Translations under genes and position numbers: made by a program
Assembly: GCF_001724815.1 (NCBI RefSeq)
Contig: NZ_MEDO01000007.1
Span: 19,642 to 83,641, forward strand
DNA: 64,000 nt
Reading direction: 5' to 3'
From: Arenimonas sp. SCN 70-307
GTDB lineage: Bacteria; Pseudomonadota; Gammaproteobacteria; Xanthomonadales; Xanthomonadaceae
Part shown: in pieces, positions 1 to 11,698 of the stretch
Position numbering within the stretch: position 1 is the stretch's first letter
Layout: each line of letters opens with the position of its first letter
The notes under the pieces: model-generated
The model's input: only the letters and a program-made list of their open reading frames with translations
The model's database searches: none
Told to the model about the DNA's origin: nothing

Positions 1-767
1 CAAGACAGGGAGTACTTGCCGTCGGCCGAAGGCAGCGAACCCGGCACCACCACCGAACCGGCCGGCACGCGGCCCTGCAGGATCTCGCCGGTCATGCGGT
101 TGTAGATGCGGGTGGACTGGCCCAGGAACACGCCCATGCCGATGACGCTGCCCTTCTCGACGATCACGCCCTCGACCACCTCCGAGCGCGCGCCGATGAA
201 GCAGTCGTCCTCGATGATGGTGGGGCTGGCCTGCAGCGGCTCGAGCACGCCGCCGATGCCGGCGCCGCCGCTGATGTGGCAGTTCTTGCCCACCTGCGCG
301 CAGCTGCCCACGGTGGCCCAGGTGTCGACCATGGTGCCGGCGCCGACGTAGGCGCCGATGTTGACGAAGCTCGGCATCAGCACCACGTCCTTGCCGATGT
401 GCGCGCCGGTGCGGACGATGGCGCCGGGCACGATGCGCGCGCCCAGCTTCTGGAAGTCGGCCTCGTCGTAATTGTCGAAGCGCAGCCGCACCTTGTCCCA
501 GAACGCCGCCGGGAAGCCCTCCATCTGCTGCATGTCGTTGACGCGGAAGTAGAGCAGCACGGCCTTCTTGAGCCACTGGTTCACCTCCCAGCGCTTGCCG
601 TGCGGCGCGGCCACGCGCGCCTTGCCCGACTCGAGCAGCTCGATCGCCTCCTCCACCGCCGGGCGCGTGCTGCCCTCGATCTCGGCGGCGGTCAGGCTGG
701 CGCGGCGCTCGAAGGCGTCTTCGATGATCGCCTGCAGTTGCTCAATGTTCGGCTTCTTTCTTGCCAT
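1..767 (-). CDS. dapD: 2,3,4,5-tetrahydropyridine-2,6-dicarboxylate N-succinyltransferase DapD (3' end cut by window)
   Basis: DapD transfers succinyl from succinyl-CoA to tetrahydrodipicolinate in the lysine/meso-diaminopimelate pathway, in the cytoplasm as a trimer. I translated this frame by hand. It starts [19 protein letters not shown], has the DapD N-terminal helical domain with [17 protein letters not shown] at about residues 65-81, and then a left-handed beta-helix of hexapeptide repeats, including the family segment [19 protein letters not shown]. It reaches residue 255 at the window edge, so about 20 residues and the stop are missing compared with the usual ~274. The ATG (767-765) lies inside the last codons of glnD, a 26-base overlap that implies cotranscription and translational coupling. 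Confidence 0.95.
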   Translation of the reverse strand, partial: MARKKPNIEQLQAIIEDAFERRASLTAAEIEGSTRPAVEEAIELLESGKARVAAPHGKRWEVNQWLKKAVLLYFRVNDMQQMEGFPAAFWDKVRLRFDNYDEADFQKLGARIVPGAIVRTGAHIGKDVVLMPSFVNIGAYVGAGTMVDTWATVGSCAQVGKNCHISGGAGIGGVLEPLQASPTIIEDDCFIGARSEVVEGVIVEKGSVIGMGVFLGQSTRIYNRMTGEILQGRVPAGSVVVPGSLPSADGKYSLS

Positions 768-3396
768 CTCGGCTATCTCCATCCACGCCGGCCACGATGG
801 CGGCGCGCAGTTCGTCCAACAGGGCCTGGTCGCCGACGGGCTGGTCGCGCTCGTCGGTAAGCAGGAAGAAATCCTCCACCTTCTCGCCGAAGGTGGCGAT
901 GCGCGCGTCGTGCACGCGCAGGTGGAAACGGCGCAGCACCTGGGCCACGCCGGCCAGCAGGCCGGGCTGGTCGGTGCACACCAGGCTCATGCGGGTGCGG
1001 CGGCCGTCGGCGGAGGCGTCGAAGTCCACCCGCGCCGGCACGCGGAAGTGGCGCAGCTGGCGCGGGGCCGCGCGGCGCGGCGGCTTCACCTTCGCCGGGT
1101 CGCGCAGGGCCTGGCGCAGGGCCGATTCCACCGCCGCCGGCTCGGGCGCGCTGCCCAAGGGCGCGATCAGCTGGAAGTTGTCGAGCGCGTAGCCGTCGCT
1201 GGAGTTGAGCACGCGCGCCTCGAGCACGTTCAGGCCGAGGCGGTCGAAGGTGGCCACCAGGGCCGCGAACAGGCCGTCGCGGTCGGGCGTGCGCACGAAC
1301 ACCTCCAGGCCGCCGTCGTTGAGGTGCGGGCGCACCAGCACCAGGGTGTCGGCGCCGGCCGAGGCGGCGATGCCGCGGGTCTGCCAGGCGATCTGCTCGG
1401 GCCGGTAGCGCAGGAAGCCCACGTCGGGGTACGCGGCCCAGATGCGCTCGACCTCGGCCTGGTCCAGGCCCTCGCCCAGCAGGCGCTCGAGCGCCGCGGC
1501 GCGGGTCTCGGCCATGATCTCGGTGGCGTGCACCGGGTTTTCCAGCCCGCGCCGCAGCGCGAAGCGCGTGGCCGAATACAGGTCGGCCAGCAGGCGGTCC
1601 TTCCAGGCGTTCCAGAGCTTGGGGCTGGTGCCGGCGATGTCGGCGCAGGTCAGCAGGTAGAGGTAATCGAGGTGCTCGCGGTCGGCCACCTTGTTGGCGA
1701 AGCGCGCCACCACCTCCGGGTCGGAGATGTCCTGGCGCTGGGCGGTGACCGACATCAGCAGGTGCTGCTCGACCAGCCAGGCCAGCAGGTCGGCGTCGGC
1801 CTGGGGCATGGCGTGCGCCTCGGCGAACTCGCGCGCGTCCACCGCGCCCAGCTCGCTGTGGTCGCCGCCGCGGCCCTTGGCGATGTCGTGGAACAGGCCG
1901 GCCAGCAGCAGCAGGTGCGGCTTGCGAAGCCGCGGCCACACTTCGTGGGCGATGCCGAAACGCTCGTCGGCGCGGCGGGCGAAGCTGTCGATGTGCGAGA
2001 GCACGGTGAGCGTGTGCTGGTCCACGGTGTAGACGTGGAACAGGTCGTACTGCATGCGCCCGGAGACCTTGCCGAAGGCCGGCAGGTAGCGCGCCAGCAC
2101 GCCCAGCCGGGCCATGCGGGTGAGCCCGGCCACCGCCATCGGCGACTGCAGCAGCGCCATGAAGCGCTGGCGCAGCGGCTCGGGCTGCCCGGCATACGGG
2201 CGGATGGCGGACAGCGACTCGCCCAGCGCGCGCGCCGTTTCCGAGTGCAGTCCGCGCGCGCCCGGCTGCGCATCCCAGGCCTCGAACAGGGCCAGCACTT
2301 CGCCGAAGCCGCGGCCCAGGCGCGCCGGCTCGGCCATGGCCAGGTAGCCGTGGCGCAGCTCGAAGCCGTCGCCCAGGAGCTGCGGCGGTTCCTGGCCCGA
2401 GAGTTGCTCCTCGAAGCGCTGGAGCAGGCGGTCGTTGATGCGCATCACCGTGGCGGCGCTGCGGAAGAAGCCCTGCATCATCTGCTCGACGGCGAGGTTG
2501 TCGCGGCGCTCGTCCTTCAGGCCGAGCATCGTGGCCAGGTTCTTCTGGTAGTCGAAGCCCAGGCGCTCCTCGCGGCGCCTGGCCAGCAGGTGCAGGCCGA
2601 AGCGCAGCCGCGCCAGCACGCGCCATTCGCGCTCGAGGCTGGCGCACTCGTCCTCGCCCAGCAGGCCCAGCGGCACCAGCGCGCGCAGGCCGGGCACCCC
2701 GTACAGGCGCATGCCCATCCAGGTGACGGTCTGCAGGTCGCGCAGCCCGCCCGGGCCTTCCTTGATGCTCGGCTCGAGGTTGTGGGCGGTGTCGTGGAAA
2801 CGGGCGTGGCGCGCGCGCTGCTCCTCGCGCTTGGCGGCGAAGTAATCCTTCGGCGGCCACAGCACCTCGGGCGAGAGCGCCGAGGCCAGCGCGGGCAGGC
2901 AGGCCTCGTCGCCGGCCAGCAGGCGGCACTCCATCAGCGCGGTGAGCACGGTGATGTCCTCGCGCGCGGCCTCCACGCACTGTCCCCGCGAGCGCACGGC
3001 CTGGCTGGTGGCCAGGCCCGCGTCCCAGAGCAGCGAGAAGAAGCGGCCGATGTCGGCCTGGCGCGCCTGCTGCACGGCCGGTTCGGCCAGCACCAGCAGG
3101 TCGATGTCGGACTGGGGGTAGAGCTCGCCGCGGCCGTAGCCGCCGGTGGCCAGCAGGTCCAGGCCTTCGGCCCCGCCCAGGCAGCGCTCCCAGGCCGAGC
3201 GCACGATGTCGTCGGCCAGGGCGCAGCAGCGCGAGACCAGGCGGTCGGCCACTTCGCCGGCCTCGAAGCGCTGGTGCAGCAGGGCGCGGCCGGCCAGCAG
3301 CCCGGCCTTGGCGACCTCGCGCCAGGCGGCGGCGTCCGGCGCGGCGGCCAGGGCCGCCGGCAAGTCGGCGTCGGGGGCGTTCGGGGCGGCGCTCAC
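742..3396 (-). CDS. glnD: [Protein-PII] uridylyltransferase / uridylyl-removing enzyme
   Basis: GlnD adds UMP to, and removes it from, the PII signal proteins according to glutamine level, and so sets glutamine synthetase activity and nitrogen gene expression. The product is 884 residues, close to the usual ~890. In order it shows a nucleotidyltransferase domain with GGYGRGEL (residues 85-92) and the DID metal-binding pair (97-99), an HD phosphohydrolase domain with [17 protein letters not shown] in the middle of the protein, and two C-terminal ACT domains that sense glutamine. It follows map by 13 bases and overlaps dapD, so map-glnD-dapD looks like one transcript. The antisense strand is open for long stretches, which is a G+C effect and not a second gene. 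Confidence 0.97.
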   Translation of the reverse strand: MSAAPNAPDADLPAALAAAPDAAAWREVAKAGLLAGRALLHQRFEAGEVADRLVSRCCALADDIVRSAWERCLGGAEGLDLLATGGYGRGELYPQSDIDLLVLAEPAVQQARQADIGRFFSLLWDAGLATSQAVRSRGQCVEAAREDITVLTALMECRLLAGDEACLPALASALSPEVLWPPKDYFAAKREEQRARHARFHDTAHNLEPSIKEGPGGLRDLQTVTWMGMRLYGVPGLRALVPLGLLGEDECASLEREWRVLARLRFGLHLLARRREERLGFDYQKNLATMLGLKDERRDNLAVEQMMQGFFRSAATVMRINDRLLQRFEEQLSGQEPPQLLGDGFELRHGYLAMAEPARLGRGFGEVLALFEAWDAQPGARGLHSETARALGESLSAIRPYAGQPEPLRQRFMALLQSPMAVAGLTRMARLGVLARYLPAFGKVSGRMQYDLFHVYTVDQHTLTVLSHIDSFARRADERFGIAHEVWPRLRKPHLLLLAGLFHDIAKGRGGDHSELGAVDAREFAEAHAMPQADADLLAWLVEQHLLMSVTAQRQDISDPEVVARFANKVADREHLDYLYLLTCADIAGTSPKLWNAWKDRLLADLYSATRFALRRGLENPVHATEIMAETRAAALERLLGEGLDQAEVERIWAAYPDVGFLRYRPEQIAWQTRGIAASAGADTLVLVRPHLNDGGLEVFVRTPDRDGLFAALVATFDRLGLNVLEARVLNSSDGYALDNFQLIAPLGSAPEPAAVESALRQALRDPAKVKPPRRAAPRQLRHFRVPARVDFDASADGRRTRMSLVCTDQPGLLAGVAQVLRRFHLRVHDARIATFGEKVEDFFLLTDERDQPVGDQALLDELRAAIVAGVDGDSRDGKKEAEH

Positions 3397-3409
3397 CGGC
3401 CGGCCCCGG

Positions 3410-4186
3410 TCACAGGTCGTTGTCGTCGCCGGGCAGGCGGGTGAGGATCTCGACGCCGTCGTCGGTCACCGCCACCGTGTGCTCCCACTGCGCCGACAGC
3501 GACTTGTCGCGGGTGACCACGGTCCAGCCATCGCCCAGCAGCTTGGTCTGGCGGCTGCCGGCGTTGATCATCGGCTCGATGGTGAAGGTCATGCCCTTCT
3601 TGAGCACCACGCCGGTGCCCGGCTGGCCGTAGTGCAGCACCTGCGGGTCCTCGTGGTAGATCCTGCCGATGCCGTGGCCGCAGTATTCGCGCACCACCGA
3701 GAAGCGCTCGCCCTCGGCGTACTGCTGGATGGCGTGGCCGATGTCGCCCAGCGTGGCGCCCGGGCGCACGGCGCGGATGCCGCGGAACATGGCCTCGCGG
3801 GTCACGTCCACCAGGCGGCGGGCCAGCACGTTGGGCTCGCCCACCAGGTACATGCGGCTGGTGTCGCCGTGCCAGCCGTCCTTGATGACGGTGACGTCGA
3901 TGTTGATGATGTCGCCGTCCTTGAGGATCTTCGACTCGCTCGGGATGCCGTGGCAGATGACGTTGTTGACCGAGGTGCAGACCGTCGCCGGGAAGCCCTT
4001 GTAGCCGACGTTGGCCGGGATGGCGCCCTGCACGTTGACAATGTGGTCGTGGCAGATGCGGTCGAGCTCGGCGGTGCTGACGCCCGGCTTGACGTGCGGG
4101 GCGACCACCTGCAGCACTTCGGCGGCCAGGCGGCCGGCCACGCGCATGCGCTCGATGTCTTCGGGGCTCTTGAGGCTGATGTGCAT
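3410..4186 (-). CDS. map: Methionine aminopeptidase, type I
   Basis: Map removes the initiator methionine from nascent proteins using two metal ions. The 258-residue protein is the compact type I form without an N-terminal extension. The expected metal-site segments are visible: [17 protein letters not shown] (two Asp), [13 protein letters not shown] (His), TIEPM (Glu) and [11 protein letters not shown] (Glu). It is divergent from rpsB, an arrangement common in proteobacteria. A -10-like GATAAT on the minus strand (4199-4194) lies only about 7 bases before the ATG, so the mRNA may be almost leaderless; I see no good Shine-Dalgarno in front of the ATG. Confidence 0.97.
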   Translation of the reverse strand: MHISLKSPEDIERMRVAGRLAAEVLQVVAPHVKPGVSTAELDRICHDHIVNVQGAIPANVGYKGFPATVCTSVNNVICHGIPSESKILKDGDIINIDVTVIKDGWHGDTSRMYLVGEPNVLARRLVDVTREAMFRGIRAVRPGATLGDIGHAIQQYAEGERFSVVREYCGHGIGRIYHEDPQVLHYGQPGTGVVLKKGMTFTIEPMINAGSRQTKLLGDGWTVVTRDKSLSAQWEHTVAVTDDGVEILTRLPGDDNDL

Positions 4187-4193
4187 GGCCCGG

Positions 4194-4199
4194 ATTATC
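4194..4199 (-). promoter_or_regulatory. Candidate -10 box of map promoter
   Basis: GATAAT on the minus strand, 7 bases before the map ATG. A weak -35 (TGGCCC) would lie 18 bases upstream. It faces the rpsB promoter, so the two promoters would overlap within about 45 bp. Only the -10 match is clear. Confidence 0.35.
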
Positions 4200-4205
4200 C
4201 AACAG

Positions 4206-4235
4206 TTGCGGCCACTTGGGCCAGCCGGCTATACT
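4206..4235 (+). promoter_or_regulatory. Promoter of rpsB-tsf
   Basis: TTGCGG at 4206-4211 and TATACT at 4230-4235, separated by 18 bases, in an otherwise G+C-rich gap. Transcription would start near 4242 and give a leader of about 200 bases before rpsB. Confidence 0.6.
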
Positions 4236-4241
4236 CCCGCG

Positions 4242-4440
4242 GCTCGGAAAACCGGCTTGCCGGCCCTCCGACCGCCCACGCCGGGCGTCACCGGCGAATT
4301 CACACGCCAGGCAACCCCCCGCCCCGGGGTGCCCCGGAACTTCGGTTCCAGGGTTCGAGGCGGCGGCCCGGCGGAGGCCCAACCCCGGAGCTTCGACGCC
4401 GCCAGAGCGCGGCCGGCTCCCGTTCGCACAAGGAATCACC
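4242..4440 (+). promoter_or_regulatory. Long 5' leader of rpsB, possible S2 autoregulatory region
   Basis: About 200 untranslated bases between the likely start site and the rpsB ATG. It contains a hairpin with a UUCG loop (GGAAC 4336-4340, TTCG, GTTCC 4345-4349), a palindromic CCCCGGGG just before it, and a Shine-Dalgarno AAGGA shortly before the ATG. In E. coli and related Gammaproteobacteria S2 represses its own mRNA through the rpsB leader; that this leader does the same is an inference from length and position only. Confidence 0.35.
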
Positions 4441-5250
<810 letters not shown>

Positions 5251-5268
5251 TCTGAAGAAGGACATCCC

Positions 5269-6144
5269 ATGGAAATCACTGCTTCCCTGGTCAAGGAACT
5301 GCGCGAGCGCACCGGCGCCGGCATGATGGAGTGCAAGAAGGCCCTGGCCGAGACCGCCGGCGACATCGACGCCGCGGCCGAGTCGCTGCGCAAGTCGGGC
5401 CTGGCCAAGGCCGACAAGAAGGCCGGCCGCGTGGCCGCCGAAGGCCGCATCGTGGCCGCCCAGGCCGGCGGCAAGGCCGTGCTGGTCGAGGTCAACTCGG
5501 AAACCGACTTCGTGGCCAAGGACGACAACTTCGTCGCCTTCGCCGACGCCGTCGCCCAGGCCGCGCTCGCTTCGGGCGCCGCCGACGCCGAGGCCCTGAA
5601 GTCGGCCAAGGTCGCTTCGGGCGAGACCGTCGAGGAGACCCGCGCCGCCGTCGTCGCCAAGGTCGGCGAGAACGTGCAGGTCCGTCGCCTGGCCAAGGTC
5701 GACAGCGCCAACACCGTCGCCGCCTACATCCACGGCGGCCGCATCGGCGTGCTGGTCGAGCTCAAGGGCGGCGACGCCGAGCTCGCCCGCGGCATCGCCA
5801 TGCACGTGGCCGCGATGAACCCGCCCTACAACAAGGCCGCCGACGTGCCGGCCGAGTTCGTGGCCAAGGAAAAGGAAATCGAGCTGGCCAAGATGTCCGA
5901 CAAGGACAAGTCCAAGCCGGCCGAGATCCTCGAGAAGATCATGGCCGGCAAGGTGGCCAAGATCATCAACGAGGTCACCCTCTACGGCCAGCCGTACGTG
6001 CTCAACACCGACCAGACCGTCGAGCAGGCCGTGAAGGCCGCCGGCGCCGACGTGGTGCAGTTCCAGCGCCTGGCCGTCGGCGAGGGCATCGAGAAGGTGG
6101 TCGAGGACTACGCCGCCGAAGTGATGAAGGCGATGGCGGTCTGA
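5269..6144 (+). CDS. tsf: Elongation factor Ts
   Basis: EF-Ts is the guanine nucleotide exchange factor for EF-Tu. The 291-residue protein begins [20 protein letters not shown], the N-terminal UBA-like helical domain, and carries the core signature [14 protein letters not shown] that contacts EF-Tu. Length fits the proteobacterial family (~283-295). A Shine-Dalgarno GAAGGA precedes the ATG. It is the last gene of the rpsB-tsf transcript: an intrinsic terminator starts 20 bases after the stop. Confidence 0.98.
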   Translation: MEITASLVKELRERTGAGMMECKKALAETAGDIDAAAESLRKSGLAKADKKAGRVAAEGRIVAAQAGGKAVLVEVNSETDFVAKDDNFVAFADAVAQAALASGAADAEALKSAKVASGETVEETRAAVVAKVGENVQVRRLAKVDSANTVAAYIHGGRIGVLVELKGGDAELARGIAMHVAAMNPPYNKAADVPAEFVAKEKEIELAKMSDKDKSKPAEILEKIMAGKVAKIINEVTLYGQPYVLNTDQTVEQAVKAAGADVVQFQRLAVGEGIEKVVEDYAAEVMKAMAV

Positions 6145-6163
6145 CCGACCTCCTCCGCCCCGC

Positions 6164-6191
6164 AAAAAACCCGGCCCCGGCCGGGTTTTTT
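6164..6191 (+). terminator. Intrinsic terminator after tsf
   Basis: AAAAAACCCGGCC, loop CC, GGCCGGGTTTTTT: a 7-bp G+C stem extended by A:T pairs and followed by six T. The A tract on the other side makes it symmetrical, but only plus-strand genes lie nearby. Confidence 0.92.
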
Positions 6192-6260
6192 GTTGCCCGG
6201 GAAACCAGAAACCTCCCGATCGGCTAGAATTCCGCCGTTTGCCCGCCACCGGAGAGCCCC

Positions 6261-6986
6261 ATGAGCAACCAGCCCCTGAAGTACCGCCGCATCCTGCTCA
6301 AGCTCTCCGGCGAAGCCCTGATGGGCAACGAGGACTACGGCATCGACCCGAAGGTGATCCGGGCCATGGCCGAGGACATCGTCGCGGCCCAGCAGGCCGG
6401 CGCCGAGATCGGCCTGGTGATCGGCGGCGGCAACATCTTCCGCGGCGCCGGCCTGGCCGAGGCCGGCATGGACCGCGTCACCGGCGACCACATGGGCATG
6501 CTGGCCACCGTCATCAACGCCCTGGCCATGGCCGACGCGCTCGAGAAGGCCGGCGGCTTCGCCCGCGTGATGAGCGCCATCAAGATCAACGAGGTCTGCG
6601 AGGACTACATCCGCCGCCGCGCCATCCGGCACATGGAGAAGGGCCGGATCACCCTGTTCGCCGCCGGCACCGGCAACCCCTTCTTCACCACCGACTCGGC
6701 CGCCGCCCTGCGCGCCAGCGAAATCGGCGCCGACCTGCTGCTCAAGGCCACCAAGGTCGACGGCATCTACGATTCCGACCCGAAGAAGAACCCCGGCGCC
6801 AGGCGCTTCGAGCACCTGGGCTACGACGAGGTCATCGCCCGCAACCTGCAGGTGATGGACACCGCCGCCTTCGCCCTGTGCCGCGACAACAAGGTGCCCC
6901 TGCGCATCTACGACATGATGCAGCCCGGCGCGCTGATGCGGATCCTGCGCGGCGAGCCGCTGGGCACCCTGGTCGACGCCGGCTGA
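6261..6986 (+). CDS. pyrH: UMP kinase
   Basis: PyrH phosphorylates UMP to UDP, is specific to bacteria and is regulated by GTP and UTP. The 241-residue protein matches the usual length and has [10 protein letters not shown] near the N-terminus, [10 protein letters not shown] and the late nucleotide-binding segment DSDPKKNP of the amino acid kinase fold. The ATG follows GGAGAG. A -10-like TAGAAT (6225-6230) lies 31 bases before the start with no convincing -35, so pyrH probably has its own promoter after the tsf terminator. The frr gene follows, as in most proteobacteria. Confidence 0.97.
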   Translation: MSNQPLKYRRILLKLSGEALMGNEDYGIDPKVIRAMAEDIVAAQQAGAEIGLVIGGGNIFRGAGLAEAGMDRVTGDHMGMLATVINALAMADALEKAGGFARVMSAIKINEVCEDYIRRRAIRHMEKGRITLFAAGTGNPFFTTDSAAALRASEIGADLLLKATKVDGIYDSDPKKNPGARRFEHLGYDEVIARNLQVMDTAAFALCRDNKVPLRIYDMMQPGALMRILRGEPLGTLVDAG

Positions 6987-7007
6987 GCGCCGCCGCCCCC
7001 CAGCGCC

Positions 7008-7013
7008 TATAAT
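7008..7013 (+). promoter_or_regulatory. Candidate -10 box of frr promoter
   Basis: A perfect TATAAT, rare in DNA this rich in G+C, 43 bases before the frr ATG. No clear -35 lies at 16-18 bases, so only the -10 is supported. Confidence 0.45.
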
Positions 7014-7055
7014 CCCGGGCTTGCCCCACCCACCGCACCCAACGCGGAGCCAGCG

Positions 7056-7613
7056 ATGCTCAACGACATCAAGAAAGACGCCCAGACCCGCATGAACAAG
7101 TCCGTCGAGGCCTTCCGCCACGACCTGACCAAGCTGCGCACGGGCCGCGCCACCACCGCCCTGGTCGACCACCTGAAGGTGAACTACTACGGCTCGGACA
7201 TGCCGCTCACCCAGGTGGCCACCGTCTCGGTCGCCGATGCGCGCTCGCTCACCATCACGCCCTGGGAAAAGGGCATGGTGGCCGCCGTCGAGAAGGCCAT
7301 CCTGGCCTCCGACCTGGGCCTGACCCCGAACACCGCCGGCACCGTCATCCGCATCAACCTGCCGCCGCTCACCGAGGAGCGCCGCAAGGAGCTCACCAAG
7401 CACGTGCACGCCGAAGGCGAGAACGCCAAGGTCGCCATCCGCAACGTGCGCCGCGACGCCATCCAGCAGGTCAAGGAACTCCTCAAGGAGAAGCAGGTGA
7501 CCGAGGACGACGTGCGCCGCGCCGAGGACGAGATCCAGAAGCTCACCGACAAGGCCGTCAAGGACGTCGATGACGTGGCCAAGGCCAAGGAGCAGGAGCT
7601 GATGGCGGTCTGA
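7056..7613 (+). CDS. frr: Ribosome recycling factor
   Basis: RRF, with EF-G, splits the post-termination ribosome. The 185-residue length is exactly that of the family, and the protein shows the KLRTGRA segment, LDHLKVNYYGS-like residues (here VDHLKVNYYGS) and a C-terminal helix rich in Lys and Glu. The start follows CGGAG. The uppS gene begins 14 bases after its stop, so frr and the envelope genes are probably read together. Confidence 0.98.
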   Translation: MLNDIKKDAQTRMNKSVEAFRHDLTKLRTGRATTALVDHLKVNYYGSDMPLTQVATVSVADARSLTITPWEKGMVAAVEKAILASDLGLTPNTAGTVIRINLPPLTEERRKELTKHVHAEGENAKVAIRNVRRDAIQQVKELLKEKQVTEDDVRRAEDEIQKLTDKAVKDVDDVAKAKEQELMAV

Positions 7614-7627
7614 GGCCGGCCATCCGG

Positions 7628-8374
7628 ATGTCCGCCCCGCCCGCCCCTTCCCGCCTGCCGCGCCACGTGGCCGTCATCATGGACGGCAACGGCCGCTGGG
7701 CGCAGCGCCGCAACCGCCCCCGCACGCTCGGCCACCGCGCCGGCGCCAAGGCCGTGCAGGTCTGCGTGGAGTACTGCCTCGACCGCGGCATCGGCGCGCT
7801 GACGCTGTTCGCCTTTTCCAGCGAGAACTGGAACCGCCCCGAGGAGGAAGTCGGGGCGCTGATGAAGCTGTTCCTGCGCATGCTCGAGAACGAAGTCGGC
7901 GAGCTGCACCGCCGGGGCGTGCGCGTGGCCTTCATCGGCGAGCGCGCCGGCTTCCCGGCGCAGATCCGCGAACGCATGGCCGAGGCCGAGGCCGTGCGTC
8001 CGCTGGAGGAAAAACTGGTGCTGACCATCGCCGCCGGCTACGGTGGCCGCTGGGACATCACCCAGGCGGCCCGCTCGCTGGCCGCCGACGTGGCCGCCGG
8101 CAAGCTCGACCCGGCCGCCATCGACGAAAAACTGCTCGACAGCCGCATCAGCCTGGCCGGCCTGCCGGTGCCCGACCTGTTCATCCGCACCGGAGGCGAC
8201 TTGCGCATCAGCAACTTCCTGCTCTGGCAGCTGGCCTACACCGAGCTGTGGTTCACCGAGACGCTCTGGCCCGACCTCGACGCCAGCGTGCTCGACGCGG
8301 CCATGGCCGCCTTCGCCGACCGCGAGCGCCGCTTCGGCCTCACCAGCGCCCAGGTGGCCGGGGGCGCGACGTGA
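7628..8374 (+). CDS. uppS: Undecaprenyl diphosphate synthase (cis-prenyltransferase)
   Basis: UppS condenses isopentenyl diphosphate onto farnesyl diphosphate to make the C55 lipid carrier for peptidoglycan and LPS. The 248-residue product has the catalytic MDGNGRWA (Asp19), the [11 protein letters not shown] segment, and the late motif [22 protein letters not shown] with EL/WF that binds diphosphate. Its stop overlaps the cdsA GTG start by 4 bases (GTGA). The farnesyl diphosphate substrate would come from IspA, encoded at 26146 in this window. Confidence 0.97.
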   Translation: MSAPPAPSRLPRHVAVIMDGNGRWAQRRNRPRTLGHRAGAKAVQVCVEYCLDRGIGALTLFAFSSENWNRPEEEVGALMKLFLRMLENEVGELHRRGVRVAFIGERAGFPAQIRERMAEAEAVRPLEEKLVLTIAAGYGGRWDITQAARSLAADVAAGKLDPAAIDEKLLDSRISLAGLPVPDLFIRTGGDLRISNFLLWQLAYTELWFTETLWPDLDASVLDAAMAAFADRERRFGLTSAQVAGGAT

Positions 8375-9198
8375 GCCGCCGCCAGCGCATCACCACGGCC
8401 CTGTTCCTGGCGCCGCTGCCGGTGCTGGCGGTGCTGCTGCTGCCTACCCCCTGGCTGGCCGCCGTGGTAGCGCTGGTGATGCTGGGCGGGCTGTGGGAAT
8501 GGACCCGCTTCGCCGGCATCGCCGAGCCGCTGCCGCGCGCCGCCTTCCTGGCCGCGAACGCGCTGCTGATGGCCGCCCTGGTCTGGGCCGCCGGGCCGGG
8601 CTTGTTCACGCTCAAGATCGTTTCGCTGGTTGGTGCCGCCTGGTGGCTGGCCGTGCTGCTGTGGCTGCGCCGCGGCCGCTTCGCCGCCGACGACACCCCG
8701 CGCAACCGCGCCCTCAAGCTGCTCGCCGGCAGCCTGTGCGTGCTGCCGGCCTGGTGCGCGCTCGGCTGGCTGCACTCGGAAGACCCCTACGGCGCGCGCT
8801 GGACCCTGTTCGCGCTGCTGATCGTCTGGGTGGCCGACAGCGGCGCCTATTTCGCCGGCACGAAGTGGGGCCGCAAAAAGCTCGCCCCGTCCATCAGCCC
8901 CGGCAAGAGCTGGGAAGGCGTGTACGGCGGCCTGGCCGCCACCGCCGTGCTGGCCGTCGTCGCCCTGCCCTTCCTGGGCATTGGCTGGGGGCAGTTGCCT
9001 GCGCTGGTGCTGGTCACCCTGGTGGTGGCGGGCGCCTCGGTGGTGGGCGACCTGTTCGAGAGCCTGATGAAGCGGCACTCGGGCGTGAAGGATTCCGGCG
9101 ACCTGTTCCCGGGCCACGGCGGCATGATGGACCGGCTCGACAGCATCCTCGCGGCGCTGCCGGTGTTCGTGGTGGGCAAGGCATGGCTGGGCCTCTGA
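8371..9198 (+). CDS. cdsA: Phosphatidate cytidylyltransferase (CDP-diglyceride synthase)
   Basis: CdsA makes CDP-diacylglycerol from phosphatidic acid and CTP at the inner membrane. The 275-residue protein is built of several hydrophobic helices and ends with the family signature, seen as [18 protein letters not shown] followed by [15 protein letters not shown] chose the GTG at 8371 because it forms a GTGA overlap with the uppS stop and gives a normal N-terminus ([16 protein letters not shown]). The dxr gene overlaps its 3' end by 16 bases. Confidence 0.96.
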   Translation: MSRRQRITTALFLAPLPVLAVLLLPTPWLAAVVALVMLGGLWEWTRFAGIAEPLPRAAFLAANALLMAALVWAAGPGLFTLKIVSLVGAAWWLAVLLWLRRGRFAADDTPRNRALKLLAGSLCVLPAWCALGWLHSEDPYGARWTLFALLIVWVADSGAYFAGTKWGRKKLAPSISPGKSWEGVYGGLAATAVLAVVALPFLGIGWGQLPALVLVTLVVAGASVVGDLFESLMKRHSGVKDSGDLFPGHGGMMDRLDSILAALPVFVVGKAWLGL

Positions 9199-10367
9199 AG
9201 ACGATCGCGCTGCTGGGGGCCACCGGTTCGATCGGCGGCTCCACGCTCGACGTCGTCGCCCGCCACCCCGACCGCTTCCGCATCGGCGCGCTCAGCGCCA
9301 ACGGCCGCGTGGACGAACTGCTGGCGCTGTGCGAGCGCTTCCGGCCGGACACCGCCGTGGTCGCCGACGAGGCCGCCTGGCCGGCCCTGCGCGACGGCCT
9401 GGCCGCGCGCCGCCTGCCCACCCGCGCCCTGGCCGGCGCCGCCGCGCTGGACGAGATCGCCGCCGACCCGGCCAACGACACCGTCGTGGCCGCCATTGTC
9501 GGCGCCGCCGGCATGGCCTCCACCCTGGCCGCGGCCCGCGCCGGCAAGCGCATCCTGCTGGCCAACAAGGAATCGGTGGTGCTGGCCGGCGACCTGCTGC
9601 TGCAGGCCGCGCGCGCGGGCGGCGCCACCCTGCTGCCGGTGGACAGCGAGCACAACGCCATCTTCCAGTGCCTGCCGGCCGACGGCGGCCGCCAGGGCGT
9701 GCGCCGGCTGCTGCTCACCGCCTCCGGCGGCCCCTTCCGCGGCCGCCGCCGTGAACAGCTGGCCGAGGTCACGCCCGAGCAGGCCTGCGCCCATCCGAAC
9801 TGGTCGATGGGCCGCAAGATCTCGGTCGACTCGGCCACGCTGATGAACAAGGGCCTGGAGGTCATCGAGGCCCGGCACCTGTTCGGCCTGCCGCCCGAAC
9901 GCATCGAGGTGGTGGTGCACCCGCAGTCGGTCATCCACTCGCTGGTGGACTACATCGACGGCTCGGTGCTGGCCCAGCTGGGCAACCCCGACATGCGCAC
10001 CGCGCTGGCCTACGGCCTGGCCTGGCCCGAGCGCATCGACTCGGGCGTGGCCCCGCTCGACCTGGCCGCCCTGGCCCGCTTCGATTTCGAACAGCCCGAC
10101 CTGGACGCCTTCCCCTGCCTGGGCCTGGCCTGGCGGGCGATGGCCGCGGGCGGCAGCGCGCCGGCCGTGCTCAACGCCGCCAACGAAGTGGCGGTTTCAG
10201 CCTTCCTTCAGGGCCGGCTGGGCTTCCTAGGCATCCCGGCCCTCATCCAGGCCTGCCTCGACGCCCACCCGGGCGGCCCGGCCGACAGTCTGGGAGACTT
10301 GCTCGAGGTGGACGCCGCGACGCGGCGGGCGGCCGGGGCACTGCTGGCAGGGATGGATCGGCGATGA
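9183..10367 (+). CDS. dxr: 1-deoxy-D-xylulose 5-phosphate reductoisomerase
   Basis: Dxr makes 2-C-methyl-D-erythritol 4-phosphate with NADPH, the first committed step of the MEP isoprenoid pathway. The 394-residue protein has the Rossmann motif [15 protein letters not shown] near residue 9, [11 protein letters not shown], the metal-binding [11 protein letters not shown], and ASGGPFRGR. The ATG at 9183 lies inside cdsA; it is the first start consistent with the family N-terminus. Its stop overlaps the rseP ATG (ATGA). With uppS and ispA it means that isoprenoid and carrier lipid synthesis are concentrated in this window. Confidence 0.97.
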   Translation: MAGPLKTIALLGATGSIGGSTLDVVARHPDRFRIGALSANGRVDELLALCERFRPDTAVVADEAAWPALRDGLAARRLPTRALAGAAALDEIAADPANDTVVAAIVGAAGMASTLAAARAGKRILLANKESVVLAGDLLLQAARAGGATLLPVDSEHNAIFQCLPADGGRQGVRRLLLTASGGPFRGRRREQLAEVTPEQACAHPNWSMGRKISVDSATLMNKGLEVIEARHLFGLPPERIEVVVHPQSVIHSLVDYIDGSVLAQLGNPDMRTALAYGLAWPERIDSGVAPLDLAALARFDFEQPDLDAFPCLGLAWRAMAAGGSAPAVLNAANEVAVSAFLQGRLGFLGIPALIQACLDAHPGGPADSLGDLLEVDAATRRAAGALLAGMDRR

Positions 10368-11698
10368 ATGAGTTCTTTGGCTCGGTTTGGTGGCTCATCG
10401 TCAGCCTGGGCCTGCTGGTCACCTTCCACGAATTCGGCCACTACTGGGTGGCGCGCCGCTGTGGCGTGCGCGTGCTGCGCTTCTCGGTCGGCTTCGGCAA
10501 GCCGCTGTGGAAGCGCATCGGCAAGGACGGCACCGAGTACGTGGTGGCCTGGATCCCGCTGGGCGGCTACGTGAAGATGCTCGACGAGCGCGAGGTGGAC
10601 GTCGCCCCGCACGAGCGCCACGAAAGCTTCAACGCCAAGACCGTCTGGCAGCGCATCGCCATCGTGGCCGCCGGGCCGCTGGCCAACCTCATCCTCTGCA
10701 TCGGCCTGCTGTGGCTGATGTTCGTGGTCGGCAAGCCCGACTTCCAGCCGGTGCTGGGCACGACCTCCGGCGTGGCCGCCGAGGCCGGCTTCGTGCCCGG
10801 CGACCGCCTAGTCGACGTGGACGGCCGCCCGGTGCGCACCTGGACCGAGGCCGGCATCGCCCTGACCAAGGCCGTCATCGACCGCGACCCCACCCCGGTT
10901 CGGGTGCTCCGCGCCGATGGCCAGGAGGTGGTCCGGGTGCTGCCGCTCGACCGCCCGGGCCTGGCCCTGGCCGAGGAGCAGCCCTTCGCCAGCGTCGGCC
11001 TGAGCCCGGCCTGGCCGGCGGTGGTGGGCCTGGTGGAGGCCGGTTCGGCCGCCGACGGCCGCCTGCGGGTGGGTGACCGCATCGTCTCCATCGCCGGCCG
11101 CCCGGTGCATGGCTTCGACCGGATCGGCCCGCTGCTGCAGGAGCTGGCCGCCCCCGGCCGCGAGCTGGCGGTGGAGGTCGAGCGCGACGGTCGCCGCCTG
11201 GCCGTGGCCATCGAGCCGCGCCAGGGCGAGCGCGACGGCCGCAGCGTCTGGCAGCTGGGCATCGCCTCGGCGCCGCTTCGGCAGGACGCCATGCTGCGCT
11301 ACAACCCGCTGCAGGCCCTGCCCGCGGCCCTGGCCGAAACCCGCCAGATGACCGCCGACGTGACCGGCATGCTCTGGCGCATGGTCACGGGCGAGGCTTC
11401 GCTGAAGAACATTTCCGGCCCGATCACCATCGCCCGGGTGGCCAACGGCAGCGCCGAACTGGGCCCGGCCTGGTTCCTCAACTTCCTGGCCGTGCTCTCC
11501 CTGAGCCTGTTCATCATGAACCTGCTGCCCATCCCCGTCTTGGATGGTGGGCACCTGCTGTATTACCTTATCGAGCTGGTCAAAGGCAGCCCGGTCGGCG
11601 AACGTGGCCTCGTGGCGGGCCAATACATCGGGCTGGTGATGCTTGCCGGACTGATGGGATTGGCCTTCTACAACGACATTCTCCGGCTAGGCTCCTGA
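10364..11698 (+). CDS. rseP: Site-2 zinc metalloprotease RseP
   Basis: RseP is the inner-membrane protease that makes the second cut in the anti-sigma factor RseA and clears signal peptides, which activates the envelope stress sigma factor. The 444-residue product has the zinc motif HEFGH (22-26) in the first membrane helix, two PDZ domains (about 130-200 and 215-285), and the third zinc ligand in [11 protein letters not shown] within a C-terminal membrane helix. Length is close to E. coli RseP (450). The gene sits directly before bamA, the usual order, linking envelope stress to barrel assembly. Confidence 0.97.
   Translation: MNEFFGSVWWLIVSLGLLVTFHEFGHYWVARRCGVRVLRFSVGFGKPLWKRIGKDGTEYVVAWIPLGGYVKMLDEREVDVAPHERHESFNAKTVWQRIAIVAAGPLANLILCIGLLWLMFVVGKPDFQPVLGTTSGVAAEAGFVPGDRLVDVDGRPVRTWTEAGIALTKAVIDRDPTPVRVLRADGQEVVRVLPLDRPGLALAEEQPFASVGLSPAWPAVVGLVEAGSAADGRLRVGDRIVSIAGRPVHGFDRIGPLLQELAAPGRELAVEVERDGRRLAVAIEPRQGERDGRSVWQLGIASAPLRQDAMLRYNPLQALPAALAETRQMTADVTGMLWRMVTGEASLKNISGPITIARVANGSAELGPAWFLNFLAVLSLSLFIMNLLPIPVLDGGHLLYYLIELVKGSPVGERGLVAGQYIGLVMLAGLMGLAFYNDILRLGS

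Noticed and set aside
568..3444. A 958-codon open frame antisense to glnD
   Set aside because: It is low-complexity in Ala, Arg, Gly, His and Val with no domain, and lies opposite a clear glnD. High third-position G+C opens such frames throughout the window.
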